A model generated the notes under the pieces. It was not told where the DNA came from and did not search any database. It worked only from the letters and a program-made list of their open reading frames with translations. From Stenotrophomonas maltophilia (GTDB lineage: Bacteria > Pseudomonadota > Gammaproteobacteria > Xanthomonadales > Xanthomonadaceae), in the NCBI RefSeq assembly GCF_039555535.1, contig NZ_CP154630.1, forward strand, positions 3,671,001 to 3,735,000: 64,000 nt of DNA, in the 5' to 3' direction. Shown here in pieces: positions 43,835-52,421 of the stretch; positions within the stretch are counted from its first letter, which is position 1, and each line of letters opens with the position of its first letter. The position numbers and the translations under genes are program-made.

Positions 43835-44947
43835 TCAGGCGTCGGCGAGCACGCCGGGCTGGGCCTGGCCTTCGCGCACGAACGGGAACTTGACCACGCG
43901 CACCGGCACCTGCCGGCCGCGGATGTCGACGGTGACTTCGCCGAGTTCACCGGCCGGTACACGGGCGAAGGCGATGCCCTTGGCCAGGGTCGGCGAGAAG
44001 GTGCCGGACAGGATCTCGCCCTGGCCACCCGCGGTGGTCACCGCCTGGCCGTGGCGCAGCACGCCCTTCTCGTCCATCACCAGGCCGATCATCTGGCGTG
44101 CGGTGCCGGCAGCCTTCTGCGCTTCCAGCACGTCGCGGCCGATGAAGTCGCGGCCTTCGTCCAGCGACACCGTCCAGGCCAGCGCCGCTTCGTACGGGGT
44201 GATCTCTTCGTCCATGTCCTGGCCGTACAGGTTCATGCCGGCTTCCAGGCGCAGCGTGTCGCGCGCGCCGAGGCCGGCCGGCTTCACGCCCGCCGCCAGC
44301 AGGCGGTTCCAGAACGCGACCACGGCATCCTGCGGCAGCAGGATTTCGAAGCCGTCTTCGCCGGTGTAACCAGTGCGGGCGACGAACAGCTCGACGCCGT
44401 CGTCGGACTGCACCTGGAGGGCGGCGAAGCGGCCCAGCTTGGTCAGCGCCTCGCGCTCGGATTCGCGGGCCAGGCCGATCACGATCCCGCGCGCCTGTGG
44501 GCCCTGCACGGCCAGGATGGCCAGGTCCGGCCGCTGCTCGACGCTGACGCCGAACGGCGCGGCCTGCTCGCGCAGCCAGGCCAGGTCCTTTTCGCGGGTG
44601 GAGGCGTTGACCACCATGCGGAAGAAATCTTCGCCCAGGTAGTAGACGATCAGGTCGTCGATGACGCCGCCGCGCGGATTCAGCATGCAGGAGTACAGCG
44701 CCTTGCCCGGCACCTTCAGCTTGTCGACCGAGTTGGCCAGCAGGCGGCGCAGGAACGGCTTGACCTGGTCACCGCGCAGGTCGACCACGGTCATGTGGCT
44801 GACGTCGAACACACCCGACTCGCGACGCACCAGGTGGTGCTCGTCCAGCTGCGAGCCGTAGTGGATGGGCATGTCCCAACCCCCGAAATCGACCATCTTG
44901 GCGCCAAGGGCGCGGTGGGTATCGTTGAGCAGCGTCTTCTGGGTCAT
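43835..44947 (-). CDS. gcvT: Aminomethyltransferase (glycine cleavage T protein)
   Basis: 370 residues. It transfers the methylene carbon from the H-protein arm to tetrahydrofolate and releases ammonia. Family features: [18 protein letters not shown], the folate-site Asp in [28 protein letters not shown] and [16 protein letters not shown]. The start at 44947 gives the usual [19 protein letters not shown] see no glycine riboswitch in its leader. It is followed by gcvH. Confidence 0.96.
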   Translation of the reverse strand: MTQKTLLNDTHRALGAKMVDFGGWDMPIHYGSQLDEHHLVRRESGVFDVSHMTVVDLRGDQVKPFLRRLLANSVDKLKVPGKALYSCMLNPRGGVIDDLIVYYLGEDFFRMVVNASTREKDLAWLREQAAPFGVSVEQRPDLAILAVQGPQARGIVIGLARESEREALTKLGRFAALQVQSDDGVELFVARTGYTGEDGFEILLPQDAVVAFWNRLLAAGVKPAGLGARDTLRLEAGMNLYGQDMDEEITPYEAALAWTVSLDEGRDFIGRDVLEAQKAAGTARQMIGLVMDEKGVLRHGQAVTTAGGQGEILSGTFSPTLAKGIAFARVPAGELGEVTVDIRGRQVPVRVVKFPFVREGQAQPGVLADA

Positions 44948-45033
44948 GACCGGGTCCGGCAGCAGAGGAAACAAGAATCCCCATTATCCCAGATCGGTCG
45001 CCCGCAGGCGCGCCGCAGCGCAGCGGCGGAGCT

Positions 45034-45095
45034 GTAGAGCCGAGCCTACGCTCGGCTCCCACACGAAGAGCAGCCGAGCATGGGCTCGGCTCTAC
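45034..45095. repeat. SMAG dimer overlapping the end of nfeD
   Basis: Inverted SMAG hairpins are bounded by GTAG (45034) and CTAC (45092-45095 region). The terminal CTA is the nfeD stop codon read on the minus strand (GTG TAG). Confidence 0.85.
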
Positions 45096-45535
45096 ACGGG
45101 GCGGTCTGCCACCTCGACCACCAGCGTGCTGCCCCGTACCGCCACCACCCGCACCAGGCTGCCGGCCTGCAGTTCCGGGCCGCTTACCTGCCAGTACGCA
45201 TCATCGATGCTGACCCGGCCCTGCCCGCCGACGATGCCCTGCTGCAATGGCACCACCCGTCCGACCAGCTGCTCGGCGCGGCGGTTGAGCAACGGTGCAT
45301 CGCTGGGTCGCGCCCTTGCCTTGCCCCAGCGCCGGTAGCACTGGATCGAGACCACGCTCAGCACGACGAAGGCAACGACCTGCCACAGCAATGGAATGCC
45401 GCTGAACACGGCCACCAGCACGAACACGGCGGCCGCGCCGATGCCGATCCACAGCATGAACGCGCCCGGCGCCAGTGCCTCTGCGGCAAACAGCAGCAGT
45501 GCCAGCGCGCCCCAGCCCACGACCTCCCAGCGCAT
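45092..45535 (-). CDS. NfeD family membrane protein
   Basis: 147 residues: membrane helices in WGALALLLFAAEALAPGAFML and IGIGAAAVFVLVAVFSGIPL, then VVAFVVLSVVSIQCY, followed by a soluble OB-fold (LVGRVVPLQQGIVGGQGRVSIDDAYWQV to VVAVRGSTLVVEVA). NfeD proteins partner with SPFH/stomatin proteins, and here the SPFH gene ends one base before it. Together they are thought to organise membrane microdomains or aid protein quality control. The stop codon lies inside a SMAG repeat. Confidence 0.93.
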   Translation of the reverse strand: MRWEVVGWGALALLLFAAEALAPGAFMLWIGIGAAAVFVLVAVFSGIPLLWQVVAFVVLSVVSIQCYRRWGKARARPSDAPLLNRRAEQLVGRVVPLQQGIVGGQGRVSIDDAYWQVSGPELQAGSLVRVVAVRGSTLVVEVADRPV

Positions 45536-45536
45536 G

Positions 45537-46496
45537 TCAGCCTCCGATCGGCGGCGGCCGCTTGCCTGCGGCCTTGTTGTTCTGGTCGCCCAGTGCCTGC
45601 TTGGCCAGTTCGGCCACGCCAGCGATCGAGCCGATCACACCGCTGGCCTCCATCGGCATCAGCACCAGCTTCTGGTTTGGCGAACTGGCCAGCTCCTTGA
45701 ACGCTTCCACGTACTTCTGCGCAACGAAGTAGTTGATCGCCTGCACGTCGCCTTCGGCGATCGCCGCCGACACCATCTGGGTTGCCTTGGCTTCGGCCTC
45801 GGCCAGGCGTTCGCGGGCCTCGGCATCGCGGAACGCCGCCTCGCGGCGGCCTTCGGCTTCCAGCACCGTGGCCTGCTTCTCGCCATCGGCGCGCAGGATC
45901 TCCGACTGTCGCGAACCCTCGGCTTCAAGGATCTGCGCGCGCTTCTCGCGCTCGGCCTTCATCTGCCGCGCCATTGCATCCAGCAGGTCGCGCGGCGGCT
46001 GGATGTCACGGATCTCGATGCGGTTGACCTTCACGCCCCACGGGTTGGTGGCATGGTCGACCACGCTCAGCAGCTGGGCGTTGATCACTTCGCGCTGGCT
46101 GAGCGATTCATCCAGGTCCATCGAACCGATCACGGTACGGATGTTGGTCTGCACCAGGGCGATCATCGCCACTTCCAGATTGGCTACCTCATAGGCCGCC
46201 TTGGCCGCGTCCAGCACCTGGAAGAACACCACGCCGTCCACGCGTACGGCAGCGTTGTCCTTGGTGATCACTTCCTGGCTGGGCACGTCCAGCACCTGCT
46301 CCATCATGTTCACCTTGCGCCCGACCCCGTACACGATCGGGATCAGGAAGTGCAGGCCGGGGGTCATGGTGTGCGTGTAGCGCCCGAAGCGCTCGACGGT
46401 CCATTCGTATCCCTGCGGCACCATCCGCACCGCCTTGAACAGGATCACCACGGCCACAAAGGCCAGTACCACGGTAAAGAACATGGTCGGGAACAT
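45537..46496 (-). CDS. qmcA: SPFH/Band 7 (stomatin-like) membrane protein
   Basis: 319 residues. An N-terminal helix (FFTVVLAFVAVVILF) is followed by the SPFH domain (VRMVPQGYEWTVERFGRYTH, GLHFLIPIVYGVGRKVNMME, VEMAIDIQTNIR-like region VAMIALVQTNIRTVIGSMDL) and an Ala/Glu-rich coiled-coil (residues about 165-245). The similarity is strongest to QmcA/stomatin. Such proteins oligomerise at the membrane and control proteases or other membrane proteins. It precedes nfeD with a one-base gap, the classic pair. Confidence 0.94.
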   Translation of the reverse strand: MFPTMFFTVVLAFVAVVILFKAVRMVPQGYEWTVERFGRYTHTMTPGLHFLIPIVYGVGRKVNMMEQVLDVPSQEVITKDNAAVRVDGVVFFQVLDAAKAAYEVANLEVAMIALVQTNIRTVIGSMDLDESLSQREVINAQLLSVVDHATNPWGVKVNRIEIRDIQPPRDLLDAMARQMKAEREKRAQILEAEGSRQSEILRADGEKQATVLEAEGRREAAFRDAEARERLAEAEAKATQMVSAAIAEGDVQAINYFVAQKYVEAFKELASSPNQKLVLMPMEASGVIGSIAGVAELAKQALGDQNNKAAGKRPPPIGG

Positions 46497-46563
46497 CGCG
46501 CTTTCCTTATCGATGACGTCCAGGCCCCAGCATAGCGCGTGAGGGCGGCCCCCAGGGCGGCCG

Positions 46564-46866
46564 CTACCAGGGTACGCGCCGGCGCAGGATGTCGGCGAAC
46601 ATCACCCAGTCGCCCATGAACGAGTACAGCGGATGCTGGAATGTTGCCGGACGGTTCTTCTCGAAAAAGAAATGACCGACCCAGGCGAAGCCGTAACCGC
46701 AGAACAGGGCGGCAAGCACGAGGATGGCTTGCCCGCGCAGGATCGCCGCCGCAACCAGCAGCAGCACCCCGCAGCTGCCGATGAAGTGCAGGCGGCGCGA
46801 CACCGGGTGGCGGTGCTCGCTGAGGTAGAACGGATAGAACTCGCGGAAGCTGGCGAAGCGGGACAT
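46564..46866 (-). CDS. Mpo1-like / DUF962 membrane protein
   Basis: 100 residues with helices around LHFIGSCGVLLLVAAAIL and AILVLAALFCGYGFAWVGHF. Conserved histidines occur in SEHRHPVSRRLHFIG and WVGHFFFEKNRPATF, followed by HPLYSFMGDWVMF. This pattern is that of DUF962 proteins, named after yeast Mpo1, an iron-dependent dioxygenase of 2-hydroxy fatty acids. Conservation of the histidines supports a metal enzyme; the bacterial substrate is not known. ATG 46866 gives the family N-terminus. Confidence 0.92.
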   Translation of the reverse strand: MSRFASFREFYPFYLSEHRHPVSRRLHFIGSCGVLLLVAAAILRGQAILVLAALFCGYGFAWVGHFFFEKNRPATFQHPLYSFMGDWVMFADILRRRVPW

Positions 46867-46930
46867 GCGCGTGCTCCGGGGACCAGGGGCGCCCCCATCA
46901 TGCACCTTCCGGGAAGGGAGCGCTGCCCTT

Positions 46931-47006
46931 GCAGAGCCGAGCCATGCTCGGCTTGCGCGCGCCCGCGCGGCCGGAAGGAAGAGCAGCCGAGCATGGCTCG
47001 GCTCTA
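46931..47006. repeat. SMAG dimer overlapping the end of ynfA
   Basis: Two SMAG hairpins (CCGAGCcatGCTCGG and CCGAGCatgGCTCGG) in inverted orientation. The left head is GCAG, a variant of GTAG. The right CTAC supplies the ynfA stop codon. Confidence 0.83.
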
Positions 47007-47333
47007 CACTGATGAGGCGCGCGGCCCGAACATGATCACTGCCATGCCGGCCAGGCACAGCGCCGCACCCAGTATGTCCCAGCGACTGGGGCGGATGCCA
47101 TCGACCAGCCACAGCCAGAACAGCGCGGTGCCGATGTAGACGCCACCGTAGGCCGCATAGACCCGGCCGCTGGCGGTCGGGTGCAGGGTCAGCAGCCAGG
47201 CGAACAGCGCCAGGCTGGCGGCCGCCGGCAGCAGCAGCCAGATGCTGCCGCCCTTGCGCAGCCACAGCCACGGCAGGTAGCAGCCGACGATCTCGGCCAG
47301 CGCGGTCAGCAGGAACAGGCCGAGTGTCTTCAC
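47004..47333 (-). CDS. YnfA family membrane protein
   Basis: 109 residues, four membrane helices: [60 protein letters not shown] and [17 protein letters not shown]. The EIVGCYLPW and AAYGGVYI segments identify the YnfA/UPF0060 family, small proteins related to SMR transporters. It begins with GTG at 47333, overlapping the mazG stop (GTGA). Its own TAG stop lies in the SMAG repeat. Substrate unknown. Confidence 0.93.
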   Translation of the reverse strand: MKTLGLFLLTALAEIVGCYLPWLWLRKGGSIWLLLPAAASLALFAWLLTLHPTASGRVYAAYGGVYIGTALFWLWLVDGIRPSRWDILGAALCLAGMAVIMFGPRASSV

Positions 47334-48169
47334 GCTTTCTCTGCTGCCTTGGCGTGCTGCCACAGCGCTTCCTGCGCATCCAGGTCCATCGCTGCCAACG
47401 CTTCCCCCTGCGCGTCGGCCTGCGCTTCCATCGCACGGAAGCGACGCTCGAACTTGTGGTTGGCCCCGCGCAGCGCCGCGCCCAGGTCGATGTCGGCATG
47501 GCGGGCCAGGTTGGCGCAGACGAACAGCAGGTCACCCAGCTCCTCCTGCAGGCGCGCCTTGTTGCCGGCGATGTCGCCGCGCTCGAACTCCTCGCGCAGC
47601 TCCTGCAGTTCCTCGGCCGCCTTGTCCAGCACCGGGAGCGGGCCCGGCCAGTCAAAGCCGACCTTGGCCGCGCGCGACTGCAGCTTCACTGCCCGCTGCC
47701 ATTCCGGCAGGCCGCGCGAGATGCCGGCCAGTGCGGAGGTGTCCTGCTCGCCCTTGGCGGCGCGCTCGGCGCGCTTGATCGCCTCCCAGTTGCGCATCAC
47801 CCCGTCGGCATCATCGACGCTGACCTCGGCGAACACGTGCGGGTGGCGGCGCTGCATCTTGTCGCTGATCGCGCGGGCCACGTCTGCGAAGGCGAAGCTG
47901 CCCTGCTCTTCGGCCATGCGCGCATGGAACACCACCTGCAGCAACAGGTCGCCCAGTTCGTCACACAGGTCGTCGAGGTCGCCGCGGTCGATCGCATCGG
48001 CCACCTCGTAGGCTTCCTCGATGGTGTATGGCGCGATGGTTGCGAAGTTCTGCTCCAGATCCCACGGGCAGCCGCCCTGCGGGTCGCGCAGGCGCGCCAT
48101 GATCGCAAGCAGGCGCTCCAGCTCCTCGGAGGCGGCGCTGCCGGTGGTGGGGGTGTCGTGCGCGCTCAT
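47330..48169 (-). CDS. mazG: Nucleoside triphosphate pyrophosphohydrolase MazG
   Basis: 279 residues with two MazG domains. The first has the metal-binding EExxD-type helix in [15 protein letters not shown] and [14 protein letters not shown]; the second has [16 protein letters not shown] and [16 protein letters not shown]. The enzyme hydrolyses NTPs to NMP and pyrophosphate, cleaning the pool and, in E. coli, lowering ppGpp. [11 protein letters not shown] is the family N-terminal signature. It lies between cysQ and ynfA in one leftward unit. Confidence 0.95.
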   Translation of the reverse strand: MSAHDTPTTGSAASEELERLLAIMARLRDPQGGCPWDLEQNFATIAPYTIEEAYEVADAIDRGDLDDLCDELGDLLLQVVFHARMAEEQGSFAFADVARAISDKMQRRHPHVFAEVSVDDADGVMRNWEAIKRAERAAKGEQDTSALAGISRGLPEWQRAVKLQSRAAKVGFDWPGPLPVLDKAAEELQELREEFERGDIAGNKARLQEELGDLLFVCANLARHADIDLGAALRGANHKFERRFRAMEAQADAQGEALAAMDLDAQEALWQHAKAAEKA

Positions 48170-48182
48170 GCGGCCTCCAGGG

Positions 48183-48986
48183 TCAGTCGGACAACCAGTC
48201 GCGCCACGGCAGGCTGGTATCACCAAGGGCAATGAAATCGCCGTTCAACAGGGTTTCGCGGCGGTTGTAACGGAAAGGCTTGCCGGTCGCGGCCGACAGC
48301 ACCGCGCCGCCCGCGGCATGCAACACGCACTGGCCGGCAGCGGTATCCCATTCGGAGGTCGGGCCCAGCCGCGGGTAGACATCCAGGCCGCCTTCGGCGA
48401 TCCGGCAGAATTTCAGCGACGAGCCCTGGGCGACTGTCTCGATGCGGCCCATGCGCGCCAGCAGCGCTTCGGTTTCCGGTGAGCGGTGCGAGCGGCTGGC
48501 GGCGACGCGCAGCGGTGCGGTGGCCGGCGTGCGGGTGCGCAGCACGGTGTCGTGCAGGCCCTGCCGGCGATAGGCCAGCTCGCCACGCATGGCATGCCAG
48601 ACGATGCCGGTGACCGGGGCCAGCACCACGCCGAAGGCAGGTGCGCCCTGGTAGATCAGGGCGATGTTGACGCTGAACTCGCCATTGCGCTTGACGAACT
48701 CGCGGGTGCCGTCGAGCGGATCGACCAGCCAGTACGCGCCCCAGTGGCGCCGCTGCTCCCACCCCACCTGCGCCGATTCCTCGGACAGGATCGGCAGGTC
48801 CGGAGTCAGCTGCTGCAGGCCCTGCTCGATCACGAGGTTGGCGGCCAGGTCGGCGGCGGTAACCGGGCTGTTGTCATCCTTGATCTGCACCTCGAAGCCA
48901 TCGGCATACACCTGCATGATGGCTTGTCCGGCTTCCTGGGCGATGGCGATGGCGGTCTCGCGCAGGTCCGTGGTCAGTTTGATCAT
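48183..48986 (-). CDS. cysQ: 3'(2'),5'-bisphosphate nucleotidase CysQ
   Basis: 267 residues of the inositol-monophosphatase fold. Metal and phosphate motifs are DNSPVTAADL, ILSEESA, and DPLDGTREFVKRNGEF, with WDTAAGQCVLHAAGG near the C-terminus. It removes the 3'-phosphate from PAP made during sulfate assimilation. It overlaps nudE by four bases and is 13 bases from mazG, making a cluster of phosphohydrolases. Confidence 0.95.
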   Translation of the reverse strand: MIKLTTDLRETAIAIAQEAGQAIMQVYADGFEVQIKDDNSPVTAADLAANLVIEQGLQQLTPDLPILSEESAQVGWEQRRHWGAYWLVDPLDGTREFVKRNGEFSVNIALIYQGAPAFGVVLAPVTGIVWHAMRGELAYRRQGLHDTVLRTRTPATAPLRVAASRSHRSPETEALLARMGRIETVAQGSSLKFCRIAEGGLDVYPRLGPTSEWDTAAGQCVLHAAGGAVLSAATGKPFRYNRRETLLNGDFIALGDTSLPWRDWLSD

Positions 48987-49546
48987 CGCGTTCCCTGCAG
49001 CCACTGGCGCGCGATGAACAGCGCCGCCAGCGAGCGTCCCTCGGAGAAGTCCTCGCGCAGCATCAGCTGGTCCAGTTCGGCCAGCTTCCACGGCACCACT
49101 TCCAGTTCTTCCGGCTCGTCACCGGCCAGCTTTTCCGGATACAGGTCACGTGCCACCACCAGCCACGACTGATGGCTCATATAGGTCGGGGCCAGGGTCA
49201 TTGCGCGCAGCACGTCGACCCGGCGCGCACCGTAACCAGCTTCTTCCTTCAGCTCGCGATCGGCGGCCTGCTCGGGGGTTTCGCCGGCGTCGATCCGGCC
49301 CTTGACCAGGCCCAGTTCGTAGCGGTGCATGCCGGCGGCGTATTCACGCACCAGCAGCACGGTCTCGTCATCCAGCATCGGCACCACCACCACCGCGCCG
49401 TGGCCACGGCTGACCAGGCGCTCGAAGCGGCGACGTTCGCCGTTGGAGAACTCCAGGTCCAGGTGCTGGCGCTGGAAGGGGCCGTTCTCCTCATCGGTGA
49501 TCCGATGGATGATCGGCAAGCGACGGCCGGCACGGTCATCGTTCAT
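48983..49546 (-). CDS. nudE: ADP compounds hydrolase NudE (Nudix)
   Basis: 187 residues. The Nudix box GRIDAGETPEQAADRELKEE is complete, with AGYGARRVD after it. The N-terminal RHLDLEFSNG-like segment (here QHLDLEFSNGERR) and APTYMSHQSWLVVARDL are typical of NudE, which hydrolyses ADP-ribose, Ap3A and NADH. First gene of the nudE-cysQ-mazG-ynfA unit, divergent from bioA. Confidence 0.93.
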   Translation of the reverse strand: MNDDRAGRRLPIIHRITDEENGPFQRQHLDLEFSNGERRRFERLVSRGHGAVVVVPMLDDETVLLVREYAAGMHRYELGLVKGRIDAGETPEQAADRELKEEAGYGARRVDVLRAMTLAPTYMSHQSWLVVARDLYPEKLAGDEPEELEVVPWKLAELDQLMLREDFSEGRSLAALFIARQWLQGTR

Positions 49547-49623
49547 GCGGAATCTCCGCGGCGGCCGGCGCCAGCGCCGGGGCCGATAGAATGTGCAGGC
49601 AGCAACATGTTCATGAGCCCGAA

Positions 49624-51015
49624 ATGCTAGCAGACCCAACCCCCTCCCCGCTGGCCCAGCACTGGCGGCAACGCGACCTGCAGGTGCTGTGGCACCCGTG
49701 CACGCAGATGCGTGAGCACCCGCACACCCTGCCGCTGGTGCCGATCGCCCGTGGTGAAGGCGCATGGCTGATCGACCACGACGGCAACCGCTACCTGGAC
49801 GCCGTCAGCAGCTGGTGGACCAATCTGTTCGGCCATGCCGAGCCGCGCATCGGCGGCGCCATCGCGGCGCAGGCCGGGCAGCTGGAACAGGTGATGCTGG
49901 CGGGCTTCGGCCACGAGCCGGCGATCACCCTGGCCGAGCGCCTGCTGGCGCTGGCGCCACGCCAGCCCGGCCGCGAACCGCTGGCCAAGGTGTTCTACGC
50001 CGACAACGGTTCGGCCGGCGTGGAAGTCGCGCTGAAGATGGCGTTCCAGTATTTCCAGAACCGTGGCGAGCCCCGGCGCACGCGTTTCATCGCGCTGGAG
50101 AACGGCTACCACGGCGAGACCCTTGGCGCGCTGGCGATGGCGGACATCCCGTTGTACCGCCGCGTCTACGCACCGCTGCTGGCCGAAGGCCTGTTCGCGC
50201 CCTCGCCCGATGCCTACCTGGCCGAGCCGGGCCAGAGTGCCGCTGATCGTGCACGCCAGGCTGCCGATGGCCTGGCCACCCTGTTCGACCAGCATCCCGG
50301 CGAGATCTGCGCGGTGGTCCTGGAGCCACGCCTGCAGTGCGCCGGCGGCATGCGCATGCATGACCCGGTCTACCTGCAGCGTGTGCGCGAACTGTGTGAT
50401 GCGCACGGCGCATTCATGATCGCCGACGAGATCGCCACCGGCTTCGGCCGCACCGGCACGCTGTTCGCCTGCGAGCAGGCCGGCGTGATGCCGGACCTGA
50501 TGTGCCTGTCCAAGGGCCTGACCGGCGGCTTCCTGCCGCTGGCCGCGGTACTGGCCACGCAGGCACTGTACGACGCCTTCCTTGATGACTCGCGCGAGCG
50601 CGCCTTCCTGCATTCGCACAGCTACACCGGCAACCCGCTGGCCTGTGCGGCCGCGCTGGCGACGCTGGACATCTTCCGCGACGACGATGTCATCGCCCGC
50701 AACCGTGGTATCGCCTCGGTGATGGGCACGCTGGCTGCGCCATTCAGCGACCATCCGCACGTGGCCGACGTCCGCCAGGCCGGCATGGTGGTGGCCTTCG
50801 AGCTGTCGCGTGATGGCAACAAGCGCACCCCGTTCGACCCGGCGCTGCGACTGGGCCTGCACGCCTACAAGGCCGCGCTGAAGCGTGGCGTGGTGCTGCG
50901 TCCGTTGGGCGACGTGCTGTACTGGATGCCACCCTACTGCGTGGATGACGAACAACTGGAGCTGCTGGCACATACCACGCTGGCGGCGATTGACGAGGCG
51001 ATTGCATGCGCGTGA
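49624..51015 (+). CDS. bioA: Adenosylmethionine-8-amino-7-oxononanoate aminotransferase
   Basis: 463 residues, class III PLP aminotransferase. It makes 7,8-diaminopelargonate in biotin synthesis using SAM as amino donor. Motifs: HPCTQMREH at the N-terminus, [32 protein letters not shown], the cofactor Asp region [12 protein letters not shown] and the Schiff-base lysine in [14 protein letters not shown]. The start at 49624 is preferred over ATG 49591 because it removes an unmatched 11-residue extension. Its end overlaps rsmE by ten bases. Other bio genes are not in this window. Confidence 0.94.
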   Translation: MLADPTPSPLAQHWRQRDLQVLWHPCTQMREHPHTLPLVPIARGEGAWLIDHDGNRYLDAVSSWWTNLFGHAEPRIGGAIAAQAGQLEQVMLAGFGHEPAITLAERLLALAPRQPGREPLAKVFYADNGSAGVEVALKMAFQYFQNRGEPRRTRFIALENGYHGETLGALAMADIPLYRRVYAPLLAEGLFAPSPDAYLAEPGQSAADRARQAADGLATLFDQHPGEICAVVLEPRLQCAGGMRMHDPVYLQRVRELCDAHGAFMIADEIATGFGRTGTLFACEQAGVMPDLMCLSKGLTGGFLPLAAVLATQALYDAFLDDSRERAFLHSHSYTGNPLACAAALATLDIFRDDDVIARNRGIASVMGTLAAPFSDHPHVADVRQAGMVVAFELSRDGNKRTPFDPALRLGLHAYKAALKRGVVLRPLGDVLYWMPPYCVDDEQLELLAHTTLAAIDEAIACA

Positions 51016-51743
51016 CCCGCTGCCCCATCGACCTGGCGCTGCACAGCGGCCAGACCCTGACCCTGCCGGAAGAGACGGCCAACCACCTGGTGCGGGTGAT
51101 GCGCCTGCGCGAGGGTGATACCTGCGTGCTGTTCAACGGCGATGGCCACGACTACAGCGCCACGCTGACCGCGGCCGGCAAGCGCGAGGTGCAGGTGCGC
51201 ATCGATGCGGTGCAGCCGGTGGACAACGAATCGCCGCTGGCGATCACTCTGCTGCAGGGCATTGCCCGAGGCGAGAAGATGGACCTGATCCTGCAGAAGG
51301 CCACCGAGTTGGGCGTGAGCGCCATCGTTCCGGTGAATGCCGAGCGCACCGAGGTGAAGCTGGATGCCGCGCGCGCGGAGAAGCGCGTGGCGCACTGGAA
51401 CAACGTGGTGACCTCGGCCTGCGGCCAGTCCGGGCGCGCACGTATTCCGCAGGTGGGTTCGCCGTTGTCACTGGCGCAGGCTGCGGCGGCACTACCCGCC
51501 GATACGTTGCGGCTGACACTGGATCCGCTGGGCGCGCATCGCCTGTTGACGCTGGAGGCTGCGCCGGCCGGTGGCATCGTGATCGCGATCGGCCCGGAAG
51601 GCGGCTGGTCGCCGCGCGACCGTGATCAGCTGGCAGCAGCAGGCTTCCAGGGCCTGCAACTCGGCCCGCGCATCCTGCGCACGGAGACGGCCGGCCTGGC
51701 CGCGATCGCGGCGTTGCAGGCGCGGTTGGGCGATCTGGGGTAA
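51006..51743 (+). CDS. rsmE: 16S rRNA m3U1498 methyltransferase
   Basis: 245 residues. A PUA-like N-terminal domain is followed by a SPOUT methyltransferase domain with the knot motifs: LLQGIARGEKMDLILQKATE (about 80-100), LGVSAIVPVNAER and IGPEGGWSPRD, and ending LGPRILRTETAGLAAIAALQ. It methylates U1498 of 16S rRNA with SAM. Its translation is coupled to bioA. Confidence 0.96.
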   Translation: MRVTRCPIDLALHSGQTLTLPEETANHLVRVMRLREGDTCVLFNGDGHDYSATLTAAGKREVQVRIDAVQPVDNESPLAITLLQGIARGEKMDLILQKATELGVSAIVPVNAERTEVKLDAARAEKRVAHWNNVVTSACGQSGRARIPQVGSPLSLAQAAAALPADTLRLTLDPLGAHRLLTLEAAPAGGIVIAIGPEGGWSPRDRDQLAAAGFQGLQLGPRILRTETAGLAAIAALQARLGDLG

Positions 51744-51755
51744 GGCTGATTCGTG

Positions 51756-51944
51756 GTAGTGCCGGCCGCTGGCCGGCATCCACGGGATCATGCGGTTGCC
51801 GGCCAGCGGCCGGCACTACCGCGACCAGCGCGTCCAAGGCAGCAGCCGAGCGTGGGCTCGGCTCTACAGGGCCGGCGCCAGATTGCAGTTTCCTTGTGGA
51901 GCCGAGCCATGCTTGGCTCGGTGCCGGCCAGCGGCCGGCACTAC
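51756..51944. repeat. Cluster of REP/SMAG palindromes
   Basis: Three kinds stand together. 51756-51819 is bounded by GTAG/CTAC with GCCGGCCGCTGGCCGGC stems. 51841-51867 is a SMAG half-dimer ending GGCTCGGCTCTAC. 51896-51944 joins a GTGGAGCCGAGC hairpin to another GCCGGCCAGCGGCCGGC stem. They fill the 213-bp gap between convergent rsmE and chpC. Confidence 0.82.
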
Positions 51945-51956
51945 CGGTCTGGTGGA

Positions 51957-52421
51957 TCAGGCCGCCAGCGAATCCAGCGCGGCTTCCAGCGCGTCCAGGT
52001 TCGGCAGCAGCGCGCTCTGCTCCCCCAGCAGCACGCGCATGTGCACGATCTGCGGCAGGGTTTCCTCGGAAGCATCGGCCAGCAGGCCATCGCGCGGCAC
52101 CGAGATCAACTGCGGGAAATTCTGCGTCAGCAGCGCGTAGTACGGGCGCTGAGCGTTGCCGCTCAGTGCCTTCAGCACCACCACCTTGTTGTGGCCGCCC
52201 ACCGCTTCCTCGCCCAGCCCGGAAAGCCGCGCGAACGACACCAGCGGCACCTGCCAGCCGTGCCAGCCGATCTCGCCGACCAGCCAGCGCGGTGCATCGG
52301 AGACCGGCTGTACCGGCACCCGCGACATCATTTCGGCCACAGTGGCATTGGGCAGCAGCACGCGCTCGTTGCCGGCCTGGATCAGGACGCCGCGGATTTC
52401 GTCATTGCTGGCATAGCTCAT
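51957..52421 (-). CDS. chpC: CheW-like adaptor ChpC (type IV pilus chemosensory system)
   Basis: 154 residues with a CheW domain: RVLLPNATVAEMMSRVPVQP, PRWLVGEIGWHGWQVPLVSF and ALLTQNFPQLISVPRDGLL. Such adaptors link receptors to the histidine kinase. Its place at the end of the pil-chp cluster and its length fit ChpC of Pseudomonas and Xanthomonas. Its start overlaps chpB by four bases. Confidence 0.9.
   Translation of the reverse strand: MSYASNDEIRGVLIQAGNERVLLPNATVAEMMSRVPVQPVSDAPRWLVGEIGWHGWQVPLVSFARLSGLGEEAVGGHNKVVVLKALSGNAQRPYYALLTQNFPQLISVPRDGLLADASEETLPQIVHMRVLLGEQSALLPNLDALEAALDSLAA

Noticed and set aside
44948..45033. Glycine riboswitch upstream of gcvT
   Set aside because: The leader is short and lacks the conserved aptamer sequences.
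42683..45037. Long plus-strand open frame across the gcvH and gcvT region
   Set aside because: Antisense to two well-conserved genes and no protein-like features.
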